Positions 44,469 through 54,896 of a stretch of DNA of 64,000 nucleotides are shown here, piece by piece. Every line of letters starts with the position of its first letter. Positions within the stretch are counted from its first letter, which is position 1. The position numbers and the translations under genes were made by a program. The notes below the pieces were generated by a model. The model worked only from the letters and a program-made list of their open reading frames with translations, was not told the DNA's origin and did no database searches. This DNA is from Halomonas daqiaonensis. Lineage in GTDB: Bacteria; Pseudomonadota; Gammaproteobacteria; Pseudomonadales; Halomonadaceae. The stretch covers positions 124,001 through 188,000 of the forward strand of contig NZ_FOBC01000006.1 of the NCBI RefSeq assembly GCF_900109725.1, read 5' to 3'.

Positions 44469-44968
44469 GCGGCGAGCGTCAGCGGCCCCCCTCGAAGGAC
44501 CAGCAGTCCCGCCATGCGGCCCGTGAGCTGGCGGTGCAGGGCCTCTATCAATGGCAGATGACCGGCAAGTCGATCACCGCCGTGGAGGCCGAGTTTCGTA
44601 GCCAGGTAGCCGATGATGATCTCGAGGACCATGAGAACTGGCACAAGGTCATGGAGATCGCCGACCTGGCGCTCTTCCACGAGCTGCTGCACAACGTGGC
44701 GAATCAGCGCCGGGAGCTCGATGCCGCTATTTCGCCGTTGCTTGACCGGCGCCTCGAGGACCTCGATCCCATCGAGCTGGCGATACTGCGCCTGGGCGCC
44801 TACGAGCTCTCCCGGCGCCTCGAGGTGCCCTATCGCGCGGTGATCAACGAGGGGGTCGAACTGGCCAAGTCCTTCGGTGCCACCGACGGGCACAAATACG
44901 TCAACGGCATTCTCGACAAGCTTGCCGGGCGATTGCGATCTGCCGAGGTCACCGCTCGCCGCCGCTGA
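44465..44968 (+). CDS. nusB: Transcription antitermination protein NusB
   Basis: The 167-residue all-helical protein carries [19 protein letters not shown] near the start and a [29 protein letters not shown]-type C-terminus (INEGVELAK core). NusB binds boxA RNA with S10 in rRNA antitermination. It follows ribH by overlap, the usual order. Confidence 0.95.
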
Positions 44969-44981
44969 AGGCCAGCCCCTG

Positions 44982-45941
44982 ATGCATAGCGAATTCGAAC
45001 TCATCACCCGCTTCTTCACGCCAGACCCGCCGGGGGCGGAGGCCGGTGTGACCCTGGGCGTGGGGGACGACTGCACCCTGCTGGCGCCGACGCCGGGGCA
45101 GCGGCTGGCGGTCAGCGTGGATACCTCGGTGGCCGGCATCCACTTTCCCGTGGATGCTCCGGCCGTCGCGGTCGGCCACCGGGCGCTGGCGGTCAGCCTG
45201 AGCGACCTTGCCGCCATGGGCGCCCATGGCCGCTGGTGCCTGATGTCGCTGACCCTGCCGGCGGCCGATGACGAAGCCTGGCTGGCGGATTTTGCCCGCG
45301 GCTTCCATGCCCTCTGCGACGCTGCTGGCACGGCCCTGGTGGGTGGCGACGTGACCCGTGGCGAGCTGGCCATCGGCGTGACGGTGATGGGCGAGGTGCC
45401 CCCCGAGCAGGCGTTGACCCGCAGCGGAGCCCGGCCGGGCGACCTGCTGGTGGTAACCGGTGCGCTGGGTGGCGGGGCCGGGGGGCTGGCGTTGTGGCAA
45501 CGCGGCGAGCGGGACACCGACCACCCCCTGTTGCAGCGCTATCTTCATCCGCTTCCGCGCCTCGAGGCGGGCCTCGCCCTGCGCGGCCTGGCCAGCGCCG
45601 CCATCGATGTTTCCGATGGTCTTCTGGCCGATCTTGACCATCTCCTCGACGCCTCGGGCGTCGGGGCCGAGCTGACGCTCGACTCGCTGCCCTTGGCCGA
45701 GGGTCTGGTGGCGGCGCTGGGCGAGGAGGAAGCTCAGCAGGCCGGGCTTAATGGTGGTGACGACTACGAGCTGCTGCTTGGCCTGCCCCCCGAACATCTC
45801 GACAAGGCTCGCGACCGGCTGGCCGCGCTGGGCCTGGCCCTCACGGTGATCGGCCGCTTCAGCGACGAATCCGGCGTGCAGGGTGTGACGGCTACCGGCG
45901 AGCGGGGCTGGCAGCACTTTGCGGGAGGCGGCGCCCCATGA
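44982..45941 (+). CDS. thiL: Thiamine-monophosphate kinase
   Basis: ThiL phosphorylates thiamine monophosphate to the active diphosphate. The 319-residue product has GVGDDCTLL, VDTSVAGIHFP (Mg site), GGDVTRG and the late GGDDYELL motif. ATG 44982 lies 13 bases after nusB; GAAGG is upstream. It overlaps pgpA by ATGA. Confidence 0.94.
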   Translation: MHSEFELITRFFTPDPPGAEAGVTLGVGDDCTLLAPTPGQRLAVSVDTSVAGIHFPVDAPAVAVGHRALAVSLSDLAAMGAHGRWCLMSLTLPAADDEAWLADFARGFHALCDAAGTALVGGDVTRGELAIGVTVMGEVPPEQALTRSGARPGDLLVVTGALGGGAGGLALWQRGERDTDHPLLQRYLHPLPRLEAGLALRGLASAAIDVSDGLLADLDHLLDASGVGAELTLDSLPLAEGLVAALGEEEAQQAGLNGGDDYELLLGLPPEHLDKARDRLAALGLALTVIGRFSDESGVQGVTATGERGWQHFAGGGAP

Positions 45942-46411
45942 ACCAGGCCCCCGCCAGCGTCTGGCGACGCCCCGTGCACTTCCTGGCTTTCGGGCTGGGC
46001 AGCGGCAGCGTACCCTTCGCGCCCGGTACCTTCGGCACCCTGGCGGCGATTCCCTTCTACTGGCTGCTCTCCGAGCTGCCGCTGGGCTGGTACCTGGGCC
46101 TGGTGGCGGTGGCCTTCTTCTGGGGCATCTGGCTGTGTGACAAGACCTCCCACGACCTGGGGGTTCACGACCATTCGGGCATCGTCTGGGACGAGTTCGT
46201 CGGCTATTGGCTGACCATGGCGGCGGTGCCTTTCTCCTGGGAAGCCGCCCTCTGGGGGTTCGTGGTCTTCCGAATCTTCGATGTCTTCAAGCCCTGGCCG
46301 ATCCGCTGGGCGGACCGGCGGGTCGCTGGTGGCTTCGGTATTATGATCGATGATGTCCTCGCCGCCGCCTATGCCTGGAGTACCATGCACCTGTGGTTCT
46401 GGCTCCACTGA
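45938..46411 (+). CDS. pgpA: Phosphatidylglycerophosphatase A
   Basis: PgpA dephosphorylates phosphatidylglycerol phosphate in the inner membrane. The 157-residue protein has three to four membrane segments and the conserved GSGSVPFAPGTFGTLAAIP, DEFVGYW and GGFGIMIDDVLAA motifs. It is coupled to thiL, as in many gammaproteobacteria. Confidence 0.92.
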   Translation: MNQAPASVWRRPVHFLAFGLGSGSVPFAPGTFGTLAAIPFYWLLSELPLGWYLGLVAVAFFWGIWLCDKTSHDLGVHDHSGIVWDEFVGYWLTMAAVPFSWEAALWGFVVFRIFDVFKPWPIRWADRRVAGGFGIMIDDVLAAAYAWSTMHLWFWLH

Positions 46412-46486
46412 TCCGGCTTCATTGAAAGTTTTCCACTGTCTCGCCGACATAAGAAGGGTACGGACAAGGCGCGGATAAGGAATGCC

Positions 46487-47749
46487 ATGATTCGCAAGGA
46501 ACGACTGATCGTCCCGGTGGTGGTGGGCCTGGCGTTGCTCTGGGGCGTCGCCCAGTATCTCTCCAGCGTGCTCTTCGAGCGCGAATTGGCCCGCGCCCTC
46601 GAGGATCTCGCCGCCCGGGGCGAGCTGGCGGTGAAGCGAACCGACGTCACCCCTGGCTGGCTCGAGTCCCGCGGCACTATCCACCTGACTCCCCGCTTCG
46701 GCCAGGCTTGGCACCTCGAACTGCCCTATGTGGCGCGCCACGGTGTACTCAGCACCCGCATCAATGGCGAGCTGCGGCCGTACCTAGGAGCTGACAATCG
46801 TCGCCTGTTCGGTGATGCCTTGCCCTCGGTGCCGCCTACCTGGCAGGCCCGCTACCGCACACTCGGCGCCACTCTCCGGGGGCATCTCCAACTGGCACCC
46901 TTCATCGTTAGTCAGGAGGGGCGCGAACTTGACTTCCGCGGTGGGCGGATCGGCTTCGGCGGGGTCTATGGGGACTGGCGGTTGCAGGTCAGGCTCGAGC
47001 CCTGGCGCCTCAGCGATGGCCCGGCCACCCTGGAGCTGGGACCGACCACCCTGGAGAGTCGTTATGCCTATACCGATGCCGCCTACCACTTCACCCAGCA
47101 GGACCTTCTCAAGGTGGAGCGACTGGCCTTGCAGCAGCCGGACCTCGAACTGGATGCGCGTGGGCTGATCCTGCACAGCCGCACGGTTCTCGACGAACAG
47201 GAGTTGCGCGTAGAGAGCGAGCTGACCCTGGATCGGCTGATGACGGCGGAGCAGGTGCTGCTCAGCGGCCGCGTTGCCCTGGAGCTGTCGCGGATCAACG
47301 CTGATGCCCTGCGCAGCGTGCTGGCCGTGCTGCGTGACGAGGCGGCTCGAGGCGATGCCGCCCAGGGAGGCCGCGACCTGCTCGCGAGGCTGGAGACGCA
47401 GTTGCTGGCCTTGCTTCAGGATTCACCCCGGCTGGATATCCATGCCATCGACCTCGACAGCCCGATGCTAGGGCTGGAGGCCCGGGGCAACGGGGCGCTG
47501 TTCTTCGATTCGCGCCAGCTATCGGAGCTCAGCCTGGTCGCGCTCGCGAACCCTCACGAACAGGCTCACGAACAGGCCCGCTGGCGGGCGCGGCTCTACG
47601 GTGACCTCATCTGGTATCAGGTGCCCAAGGTGGTGGCCTTGTGGCTCGGCTTGCCGCTGGATACCGAGGACCTCGAGATCGACGTGGTACGTGGCCGGGT
47701 CCGGATCAATGGTCGCCCGCTGCCGCCGGCCCTCGAACGGCTCCAGTGA
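46487..47749 (+). CDS. DUF945 (YdgA-like) family protein
   Basis: The 420-residue protein has one N-terminal membrane anchor (9-25) and a large periplasmic part. Its start (FERELARALEDL, then VTPGWLESRGTI) and repeated beta-strand pattern fit DUF945. The function is unknown; E. coli YdgA is a related envelope protein. AAGGAA precedes the ATG. It stands alone between pgpA and lon. Confidence 0.75.
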   Translation: MIRKERLIVPVVVGLALLWGVAQYLSSVLFERELARALEDLAARGELAVKRTDVTPGWLESRGTIHLTPRFGQAWHLELPYVARHGVLSTRINGELRPYLGADNRRLFGDALPSVPPTWQARYRTLGATLRGHLQLAPFIVSQEGRELDFRGGRIGFGGVYGDWRLQVRLEPWRLSDGPATLELGPTTLESRYAYTDAAYHFTQQDLLKVERLALQQPDLELDARGLILHSRTVLDEQELRVESELTLDRLMTAEQVLLSGRVALELSRINADALRSVLAVLRDEAARGDAAQGGRDLLARLETQLLALLQDSPRLDIHAIDLDSPMLGLEARGNGALFFDSRQLSELSLVALANPHEQAHEQARWRARLYGDLIWYQVPKVVALWLGLPLDTEDLEIDVVRGRVRINGRPLPPALERLQ

Positions 47750-47758
47750 CTTCATTGA

Positions 47759-47787
47759 CTTGAAGTCGGGCACCAGTGCCCGCATCC
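47759..47787 (+). promoter_or_regulatory. Sigma-32-like heat-shock promoter for lon
   Basis: CTTGAA (47759-47764) is the sigma-32 -35 consensus. After a 15-base spacer, CCGCATCC (47780-47787) matches CCCCATNT at five of seven defined bases. It lies 49 bp before the lon ATG. Confidence 0.55.
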
Positions 47788-47835
47788 CTGAGGCAGACCC
47801 GGGAACCCATCCCGACGATCCAGGACGAGGAACGC

Positions 47836-50268
47836 ATGAGCGACGACCATGAAGCGCAGGATGGCCTGGACTGGATCCAGGCCAATGCCGACGATTCTCA
47901 AGATGACGAGAGGCCGGATGAGGGCAACCATCACGCGGTTGTGCCCGCCAGTGACTCCCTGCCGGAGCGCATCTATTTGCTGCCGATCCACAACCGGCCC
48001 TTCTTTCCCGCCCAGGTCCAGCCGCTGGTGATCAATCGTGAGCGTTGGGAAGAGACCATCCAGCGCGTCGGCAATACGCCTCACCATACTGTGGGCCTTG
48101 CCTTCGTCGGTGAGACCGGTGTCGAGGAACTCGGCGGCGAGGATTTCCCTGAGATCGGTGCCGCTGTGAAGATACACAAGCTGCAGGGTGAGGAGCAGCA
48201 GATCCAGTTCATCGCCCAGGGTGTACGCCGTTTTCGCATCCAGCGTTGGCTCTCCCGCAAGCCACCCTACCTGGTGGAGGTGACCTATCCCCGCGAGCCG
48301 GTGAACGCCGAGGATGAAGAAACCCGTGCCTATGCCATGGCGCTGATCAACGGCATCAAGGAACTGCTGCCGATCAATCCTCTCTACGGCGAGGAGCTCA
48401 AGCACTACCTCAACCGCTTCAGCCCCCACGAGCCAGGCCCGCTGACCGACTTCGCCGCGGCCATTACCTCGGCCAAGGGCCCCGAGCTGCAGGATGTGCT
48501 GGAGACCCTGCCGGTGATGGCCCGTATGCAGAAGGTACTGCCGCTGCTGCGCAAGGAGATCGAGGTCGCCCAGCTGCAGAGCGAGATCAGCGACCAGGTC
48601 AATGCCCAGATGCAGGAGCGCCAGCGGGAGTTCTTCCTGCGCGAGCAGCTCAAGGTGATCCAGCGTGAGCTGGGCATCTCCAAGGATGACCGCGAGAACG
48701 ATGTCGACACCTTCCGTGCCCGTCTCGAGGGCTGCGTGGTGCCGGAGCGGGTCATGGAACGCATCGACGAAGAGCTCGACAAGCTGTCGGTACTGGAGAC
48801 CGGCTCGCCGGAATACGGCACTACGCGCAACTACCTGGACTGGCTGACCAGCATGCCTTGGGGGGTGCGCAGCCAGGACCAGCTCGACCTGGCCCATGCC
48901 CGGCAGGTGCTGGACCGCGATCACGACGGTCTTAAGGACGTCAAGGAGCGGATCGTCGAGTTCCTCGCCGAGGGGACGTTCAAGGGCGACGTGGGCGGCT
49001 CCATCCTGCTGCTGGTCGGTCCCCCGGGCGTCGGCAAGACCTCGGTGGGGCGCTCCATCGCCGAGGCCTTGGGCCGCGAATTCTATCGCTTTTCGGTGGG
49101 CGGCATGCGCGACGAGGCCGAGATCAAGGGGCACCGTCGCACCTACATCGGTGCCATGCCCGGCAAGCTGGCCCAGGCCCTCAAGGAGGTCGAGGTCGAG
49201 AACCCGGTGATCATGCTCGACGAGATCGACAAGATGGGACAGTCCTTCCAGGGCGACCCGGCCTCGGCACTGCTCGAGGTGCTCGACCCGGAGCAGAATG
49301 TCGATTTCCTCGACCACTACCTGGATGTGCGCCTGGATCTCTCCAAGGTGTTGTTCGTGTGCACCGCCAATACCCTGGATGCGATTCCCCCGGCACTGCT
49401 GGACCGCATGGAGCAGATTCGCCTCTCCGGCTACATCGCCCAGGAGAAGATGGACATCGCCAAGCACCACCTCTGGCCCAAGCTGCTCAAGCGCGATCGC
49501 ATCCCCAAGAAGCGTATCAACCTCACCGCAGCGGCCCTGCGCCAGGTGATCGAGGGCTACGCCCGCGAGGCGGGGGTGCGCCAGCTCGAGAAACAGCTGC
49601 ATCGTATCGTGCGCAAGGCGGCCGTGAAGCTGCTGGAGAATGACCAGCAGTCGGTGCGGGTCTCGGTGACCAACCTCGAGGACTATCTGGGACCACCGAT
49701 CTTCCGCAAGGAGCAGGTGATGAAGGGCGAGGGCGTGGTCACCGGCCTGGCCTGGACTGCCATGGGCGGCGCCACGCTCTCCGTCGAGGCCGGCAAGGTG
49801 CATGCCCTGGACCGCGGCTTCAAGCTCACCGGCCAGCTCGGCGACGTCATGAAGGAGTCGGCCAATATCGCCTACAGCTACGTGCTCGGCCATCTGGGCG
49901 AGTACGGCGCCGATACAGATTTCTTCGATTCCGCCTTCGTCCACCTGCACGTGCCGGAAGGCGCCACGCCCAAGGATGGTCCCTCCGCCGGGGTGACCAT
50001 CAGCACGGCCCTGCTGTCGCTTGCCAGGCACCAGGCCATCGACCGGCCGATGGCGATGACCGGCGAACTGACCCTGACCGGCCAGGTGCTGCCGGTGGGC
50101 GGCATTCGCGAGAAGGTGATCGCCGCTCGTCGCAGCGATATCTTCGAGCTGATCCTGCCGGATGCCAACCGTCGTGACTACAACGAGTTGCCCGACTATC
50201 TCAAGGAGGGCATGACGGTGCATTTCGCAGGCCACTACCGTGACGTGGCCAAGGTGGTGTTCGACTGA
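47836..50268 (+). CDS. lon: Lon-type ATP-dependent protease
   Basis: The 810-residue product has an acidic tail (1-38), a LAN substrate domain (about 45-240), AAA+ with Walker A GPPGVGKTS and Walker B VIMLDEID, and a serine-lysine protease domain with DGPSAG (catalytic Ser) and REKVIAARR (Lys). ATG 47836 has GAGGAA upstream. The acidic N-terminus and divergence suggest the second Lon class of pseudomonads (PA0779/AsrA type) rather than the clpX-linked one; that is a guess from memory and genomic place. Confidence 0.92.
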   Translation: MSDDHEAQDGLDWIQANADDSQDDERPDEGNHHAVVPASDSLPERIYLLPIHNRPFFPAQVQPLVINRERWEETIQRVGNTPHHTVGLAFVGETGVEELGGEDFPEIGAAVKIHKLQGEEQQIQFIAQGVRRFRIQRWLSRKPPYLVEVTYPREPVNAEDEETRAYAMALINGIKELLPINPLYGEELKHYLNRFSPHEPGPLTDFAAAITSAKGPELQDVLETLPVMARMQKVLPLLRKEIEVAQLQSEISDQVNAQMQERQREFFLREQLKVIQRELGISKDDRENDVDTFRARLEGCVVPERVMERIDEELDKLSVLETGSPEYGTTRNYLDWLTSMPWGVRSQDQLDLAHARQVLDRDHDGLKDVKERIVEFLAEGTFKGDVGGSILLLVGPPGVGKTSVGRSIAEALGREFYRFSVGGMRDEAEIKGHRRTYIGAMPGKLAQALKEVEVENPVIMLDEIDKMGQSFQGDPASALLEVLDPEQNVDFLDHYLDVRLDLSKVLFVCTANTLDAIPPALLDRMEQIRLSGYIAQEKMDIAKHHLWPKLLKRDRIPKKRINLTAAALRQVIEGYAREAGVRQLEKQLHRIVRKAAVKLLENDQQSVRVSVTNLEDYLGPPIFRKEQVMKGEGVVTGLAWTAMGGATLSVEAGKVHALDRGFKLTGQLGDVMKESANIAYSYVLGHLGEYGADTDFFDSAFVHLHVPEGATPKDGPSAGVTISTALLSLARHQAIDRPMAMTGELTLTGQVLPVGGIREKVIAARRSDIFELILPDANRRDYNELPDYLKEGMTVHFAGHYRDVAKVVFD

Positions 50269-50378
50269 TCGGTATGCCCACCGCTCTGCTGTCCGCCGAC
50301 TGAGTCGCTGGTCTGGCGGTCGGGCGCGTGCCAGAATCGAGTGCAATCTGGTAACCGTACGAAAAAGAAGAGGACAGC

Positions 50379-52223
50379 ATGCCCGAGTATCGCTCCCGTA
50401 CCACCACCGCGGGTCGCAACATGGCCGGCGCCCGCGCCCTGTGGCGCGCCACCGGCATGAAGGATGACGACTTCCACAAGCCGATCGTCGCCGTGGCAAA
50501 CTCCTTCACCCAGTTCGTGCCGGGGCACGTGCACCTGAAGGACGTGGGGCAGCTGGTGGCTCGCGAGATCGAGAAGGCCGGCGGAGTGGCCAAGGAGTTC
50601 AATACCATCGCCGTGGACGATGGCATCGCCATGGGTCATGACGGCATGCTCTACTCGTTGCCGAGCCGCGACCTGATTGCCGACAGCGTCGAGTACATGG
50701 TCAACGCTCACTGCGCGGACGCTCTGGTGTGCATCTCCAACTGCGACAAGATCACCCCGGGAATGCTCAACGCCGCCATGCGCCTGAACATCCCGGTGAT
50801 CTTCGTTTCCGGCGGCCCCATGGAGGCAGGCAAGACCAAGCTGCTCGACCACGGTATCGACCTGATCGATGCGATGATCTCCGCCGCCGACGACAAGTAC
50901 AGCGCCGCGGAGATCGAGGAAATCGAGCGCAGTGCCTGCCCGACCTGCGGAAGCTGCTCGGGCATGTTCACCGCCAATTCCATGAACTGTCTGATGGAAG
51001 CGCTGGGCCTGGCGCTGCCGGGCAACGGCACGGTGCTGGCCACCCACGCCGACCGCCGCCGACTGTTCGAGGAGGCGGGAAGCCGCATCGTCGACCTGGC
51101 GAAGCGCGTCTACGAGGGCGAGGAGGCCCACCTGCTGCCGCGGGCCATCGGCTCGAAGGCTGCCTTCCGCAACGCCATGACCCTGGACATCGCCATGGGC
51201 GGCTCCACCAACACCATCCTGCACCTCCTGGCTGCCGCCCAGGAGGGAGAAGTCGACTTCACCATGGCCGACATCGACCGGCTGTCGCGGGAGGTGCCGC
51301 AGCTCTGCAAGCTGGCGCCCAACACCCAGCAGTACCATATCGAGGACTGCCATCGCGCCGGCGGCATCATGGCCATCCTCGGCGAGCTCGATCGCGCCGG
51401 GGTGCTGGATACCCGAGTGCCGACCGTCTATGGCGATAGCCTGAAGGATGCTTTGGACGAGTGGGACATCATGCGCTCGCCGAGCCCCGAGGTGGTGGAG
51501 TTCTACAAGGCCGGTCCCGGTGGCGTCCCCACCCAGGAGGCCTTCTCCCAGGCCGCCCGCTGGCCGAGTCTCGACGGCGACCGGGCCAACGGCTGCATCC
51601 GCGATCTCGAGCACGCCTTCTCCCACGAGGGTGGACTGGCCGTGCTCATGGGCAACATCGCCGAGGATGGCTGCGTGGTGAAGACCGCCGGCGTCGACGA
51701 CTCGATTCTGGTCTTCGAGGGCCCGGCCCATGTGGTGGAGTCCCAGGACCAGGCGGTGGAGCATATTCTCAGTGGCCAGGTGAAGGAGGGCGAGGTCGTC
51801 ATCATTCGCTACGAGGGGCCCAGGGGTGGCCCCGGCATGCAGGAGATGCTCTACCCGACCAGCTATCTCAAGTCCAAGGGGCTAGGCAAGGCCTGTGCAC
51901 TGCTCACCGACGGGCGCTTCTCCGGCGGCACCTCGGGTCTCTCCATTGGCCACGCCTCGCCGGAAGCGGCGGCCGGCGGCGCCATCGGCCTGGTGGAGAG
52001 TGGCGACATCATCCGTATCGACATCCCCGACCGTCGCATCGATGTGAAACTCTCCGATGAGGAGCTCGCCAGTCGCCGCGAAGCGGAGGAGGCGAGGGGC
52101 GCTGAGGCCTGGAAACCGAGCATCGTGCGCGACCGCAAGGTCTCGGCGGCGCTCAAGGCCTATGCGCTGCTGGCGACCTCAGCCGACAGGGGCGCCGTGC
52201 GCGACCTGGCCCGGCTCGACTAG
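50379..52223 (+). CDS. ilvD: Dihydroxy-acid dehydratase
   Basis: IlvD makes the 2-keto acids of valine and isoleucine from dihydroxy acids. The 614-residue protein has cluster cysteines in [13 protein letters not shown] and [18 protein letters not shown], plus [20 protein letters not shown] near the C-terminus. The length equals the E. coli enzyme. AGAGGACAG precedes the ATG. Confidence 0.96.
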   Translation: MPEYRSRTTTAGRNMAGARALWRATGMKDDDFHKPIVAVANSFTQFVPGHVHLKDVGQLVAREIEKAGGVAKEFNTIAVDDGIAMGHDGMLYSLPSRDLIADSVEYMVNAHCADALVCISNCDKITPGMLNAAMRLNIPVIFVSGGPMEAGKTKLLDHGIDLIDAMISAADDKYSAAEIEEIERSACPTCGSCSGMFTANSMNCLMEALGLALPGNGTVLATHADRRRLFEEAGSRIVDLAKRVYEGEEAHLLPRAIGSKAAFRNAMTLDIAMGGSTNTILHLLAAAQEGEVDFTMADIDRLSREVPQLCKLAPNTQQYHIEDCHRAGGIMAILGELDRAGVLDTRVPTVYGDSLKDALDEWDIMRSPSPEVVEFYKAGPGGVPTQEAFSQAARWPSLDGDRANGCIRDLEHAFSHEGGLAVLMGNIAEDGCVVKTAGVDDSILVFEGPAHVVESQDQAVEHILSGQVKEGEVVIIRYEGPRGGPGMQEMLYPTSYLKSKGLGKACALLTDGRFSGGTSGLSIGHASPEAAAGGAIGLVESGDIIRIDIPDRRIDVKLSDEELASRREAEEARGAEAWKPSIVRDRKVSAALKAYALLATSADRGAVRDLARLD

Positions 52224-52296
52224 TCCGAGATTCGGCCGAACGCGGGGCCACGCGAGTCCCGGCCAAGCCCATGACTCCTGCAGGGAAGCCCGCACG

Positions 52297-53385
52297 ATGA
52301 AGACAAAGACCCTCAACGTCGGCCTGCTCGGCTATGGCATGGCCGGACGCACCTTCCACGCCCCGCTGATCCAGGCCGCCCCCGGCCTGGAGCTGTCCGC
52401 CGTGGTCAGTAGCAATGCCGAACGGGTCCAGGCCGATTACCCCGAGGTCGAGGTGCTGCCCAAGGCAGCACTACTGCTCGCGCGGCGCGACATCGACCTG
52501 GTCGTGATTGCCACCCCCAACGACACCCATTTCCCGCTGGCCAAGGCAGCGCTGGCGGCCGGCAAGCACGTGGTGGTCGACACGCCCTTGGGCGTCAGCG
52601 CCTCCGAGGCCCGCCTGCTCAAGGCTCAGGCCGATGGCGCCGAGCGTCTGCTGAGCGTCTTCCACAATCGTCGCTGGGACAGCGACTTCCTGACCCTCAA
52701 GGCGCTGCTTGATGACGGCACCCTGGGGCGGGTGGTGACGCTGGAGTCGCGTTTCGACCGATTCCGCCCCGGCGTCACCGATCGCTGGCGCGACCATCAC
52801 AAGCCGGGCGGTGGCATCTGGTACGACCTCGGGCCGCACCTGCTAGACCAGGCCCTGCAGCTCTTCGGCATGCCCAAGGTGATCATGCTGGAACTCGCCA
52901 CCTCTCGGGAGGGGGCCGAGGTGGACGATGACTTCCTGGCGCTGTTGGAGTACGACCACCTGCGGGTGAGCCTGCAGGCCAGCTCCCTGGTGGCCGAGCC
53001 GACCCCACGCTTCCGGGTCCACGGCACCCGGGGCAGCTTCGTGAAGTACGGGCTCGATCCTCAGGAAGACTGGCTCAAGGCGGGGCAGGCGCCGTCGTCG
53101 GGCTGGGGCCTGGATACCACGCCCGGCAAACTGACCCTCGACGAGGGGGAGGGCGACACGGTGGCCATGACGGTGCGCGAGGCACCGGTCATGCCGGGGG
53201 ACTACCCCGCCTTCTATGCCGGCATCGCCCTGGCCCTGCTTGAGGGCGCGTCGCCGCCGGTGACCAGCGAGTCGGCCCTGGAGGTGATGACTCTGCTGGA
53301 GACCGGACTCGACAGCTATCGGCAGGGCCGCTGGGTGAAGCTCAAGGATGGCAGCAGCGCACTGCGGCGGCTGCACTCCGGGTGA
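52297..53385 (+). CDS. Gfo/Idh/MocA-family oxidoreductase
   Basis: The 362-residue NAD(P)-dependent dehydrogenase has a Rossmann motif GLLGYGMAGRTFHAPL near 9-24, a conserved ATPNDTHFPLAKAALAAGKHVVVDTP stretch (of which EKP is replaced by DTP) and a catalytic-region DLGPHLLDQAL. It is YdgJ/IolW-like, acting on a sugar or inositol. The replacement of the usual EKP lysine by Thr in VVDTP is unusual and could change activity. ATG 52297 has AGGGA upstream. Confidence 0.83.
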   Translation: MKTKTLNVGLLGYGMAGRTFHAPLIQAAPGLELSAVVSSNAERVQADYPEVEVLPKAALLLARRDIDLVVIATPNDTHFPLAKAALAAGKHVVVDTPLGVSASEARLLKAQADGAERLLSVFHNRRWDSDFLTLKALLDDGTLGRVVTLESRFDRFRPGVTDRWRDHHKPGGGIWYDLGPHLLDQALQLFGMPKVIMLELATSREGAEVDDDFLALLEYDHLRVSLQASSLVAEPTPRFRVHGTRGSFVKYGLDPQEDWLKAGQAPSSGWGLDTTPGKLTLDEGEGDTVAMTVREAPVMPGDYPAFYAGIALALLEGASPPVTSESALEVMTLLETGLDSYRQGRWVKLKDGSSALRRLHSG

Positions 53386-53412
53386 ACGGAATAGGCCTGG
53401 GGTGGGCCGGGC

Positions 53413-54018
53413 TCACCAGAGCCCGGCATCGACGGGCGCCTCGCTGCGCAGCTTGTCCCTGGCGATGAACAGCGCGGCGATGGCGCGAGCTTCGTGGAAA
53501 TCCTCCCGTGCCAGCAGGGCCGAGAGTTCGTCGATGGCGTGGGTCTCGACGATCAGCGGCTCCGGCTCGTCGCCGGGCAGGCGCTTTGGGTAGAGGTCGC
53601 TGGCCAGCAGTACCTGCATGCGGTGGCGCATGTAGTTGGGGGCCAGTGACAGCTCCACCAGCGGCTCGATGCGATGGGCGCCGAAGCCGCACTCCTCCAT
53701 CAGCTCGCGATTGGCCGCGGTGACGATGTCCTCGCCCGGATCGACGAGCCCCTTGGGCAGTGTCAGCACATAGTCCTCGAAGCCGGCAGCATATTCGCGG
53801 ATGAGCAGCACATGTTCCGGGTCGGGCATGGCCACGATCATTACCGCGCCGATGCCCTGGCCGGTCCCGGTGAGCCGCTCGAAGGTGCGCTCGGCACCGT
53901 TGGAGAAGCGCAGGTCCATCTCCTCGACGTGAAAGAGCCGACTTCGTGCCACGCTGCGCCGGTCGAGGATGTGTGGCTTGACGGGCCAGGGTCGGGAGGC
54001 GTCGTGCTGGTCGGACAT
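53413..54018 (-). CDS. nudE: ADP compounds hydrolase NudE
   Basis: The 201-residue Nudix hydrolase has the Nudix box GLVDPGEDIVTAANRELMEE (GX5EX7REUXEE form), cleaving ADP-ribose, NADH and similar. ATG 54018 has AGGGAA upstream on this strand. As in E. coli it neighbours yrfG-hslR-hslO-pckA, here divergently with 161 bp of presumed promoters. Confidence 0.92.
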   Translation of the reverse strand: MSDQHDASRPWPVKPHILDRRSVARSRLFHVEEMDLRFSNGAERTFERLTGTGQGIGAVMIVAMPDPEHVLLIREYAAGFEDYVLTLPKGLVDPGEDIVTAANRELMEECGFGAHRIEPLVELSLAPNYMRHRMQVLLASDLYPKRLPGDEPEPLIVETHAIDELSALLAREDFHEARAIAALFIARDKLRSEAPVDAGLW

Positions 54019-54179
54019 GGGCGGGATTCCCTGTTGGCGAGCGAAAGGGGAGAGCGATATGGACATGACGCTGAGGCCGGACGGGCGCTGTGCGCCCCGC
54101 ATGGCGATTCGATACAATACTAGTTCTCAACGGCCCAATACTATGTCCCAACGGACTCTGACTCATCCCCGGAGTAGTG

Positions 54180-54896
54180 ATGATCGACTGGCGCGCCATC
54201 GATACCGTCCTGCTGGACATGGACGGCACCCTGCTGGACCTGCATTTCGACAGCCACTTCTGGCTCGAACACCTGCCGCGACGCTATGTGGAACTGCATC
54301 GCCTCGACCAGGCGACCCAGGAGGCACTGCGTGCCCGGATCATCCGCGAGCAGGGCACCCTCAACTGGTACAGCCTGGCCTACTGGAGTCGTGAACTGGG
54401 CGTCGATGTGGTGGCGCTCAAGCGCGAGGTGCAGCACCTGATCGGCCTGCGCAGTGACGCCCTCGACTTCCTGCGCTGGCTCAAGGCAGCACATCCCCGC
54501 GTGGTACTGGCCACCAATGCCGACCGGGCGAGCCTGGAGCTCAAGCTGCCGCTCACCGGGCTGGAGGCGTACCTGGATGCCATCGTCTCCTCGGCGGATT
54601 TCGGCGTCCCCAAGGAAGAGCAGGCCTTCTGGTTTGCCCTGCAGGAGGTTGAGCCTTTCGACCCGCAGCGTACCCTCTTCATCGACGACAACGCCTCGGT
54701 GCTGGAGAGTGCCCGGGAGTTCGGCATCCGCCATCTGTTGGGCATCAAGCAGCCCGACAGTCGTCGGCCCGAGAAGGAACTCGAGGAGTTCATCGCCCTG
54801 GATCGCTTTGCCAGTATTCTGCCCGATAACCTGCCGTCTGCCGCCGGCGAAGCGCGTGCGGCTGGTGAAGAGAAGGAGAAGGGTGCCCATGGATAG
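54180..54896 (+). CDS. yrfG: GMP/IMP nucleotidase YrfG (HAD family)
   Basis: The 238-residue HAD phosphatase has motif I DMDGTLLDL, motif II ATNAD and motif IV FIDDNASVLESA. In E. coli YrfG hydrolyses purine nucleotides. ATG 54180 has GGAG at 54171-54174; the GTG at 54177 is the alternative. It overlaps hslR by 8 bases. Confidence 0.9.
   Translation: MIDWRAIDTVLLDMDGTLLDLHFDSHFWLEHLPRRYVELHRLDQATQEALRARIIREQGTLNWYSLAYWSRELGVDVVALKREVQHLIGLRSDALDFLRWLKAAHPRVVLATNADRASLELKLPLTGLEAYLDAIVSSADFGVPKEEQAFWFALQEVEPFDPQRTLFIDDNASVLESAREFGIRHLLGIKQPDSRRPEKELEEFIALDRFASILPDNLPSAAGEARAAGEEKEKGAHG

Noticed and set aside
47752-50499. 915-codon minus-strand reading frame opposite lon
   Set aside because: It is the antisense shadow of lon and the start of ilvD and shows no recognisable domain.
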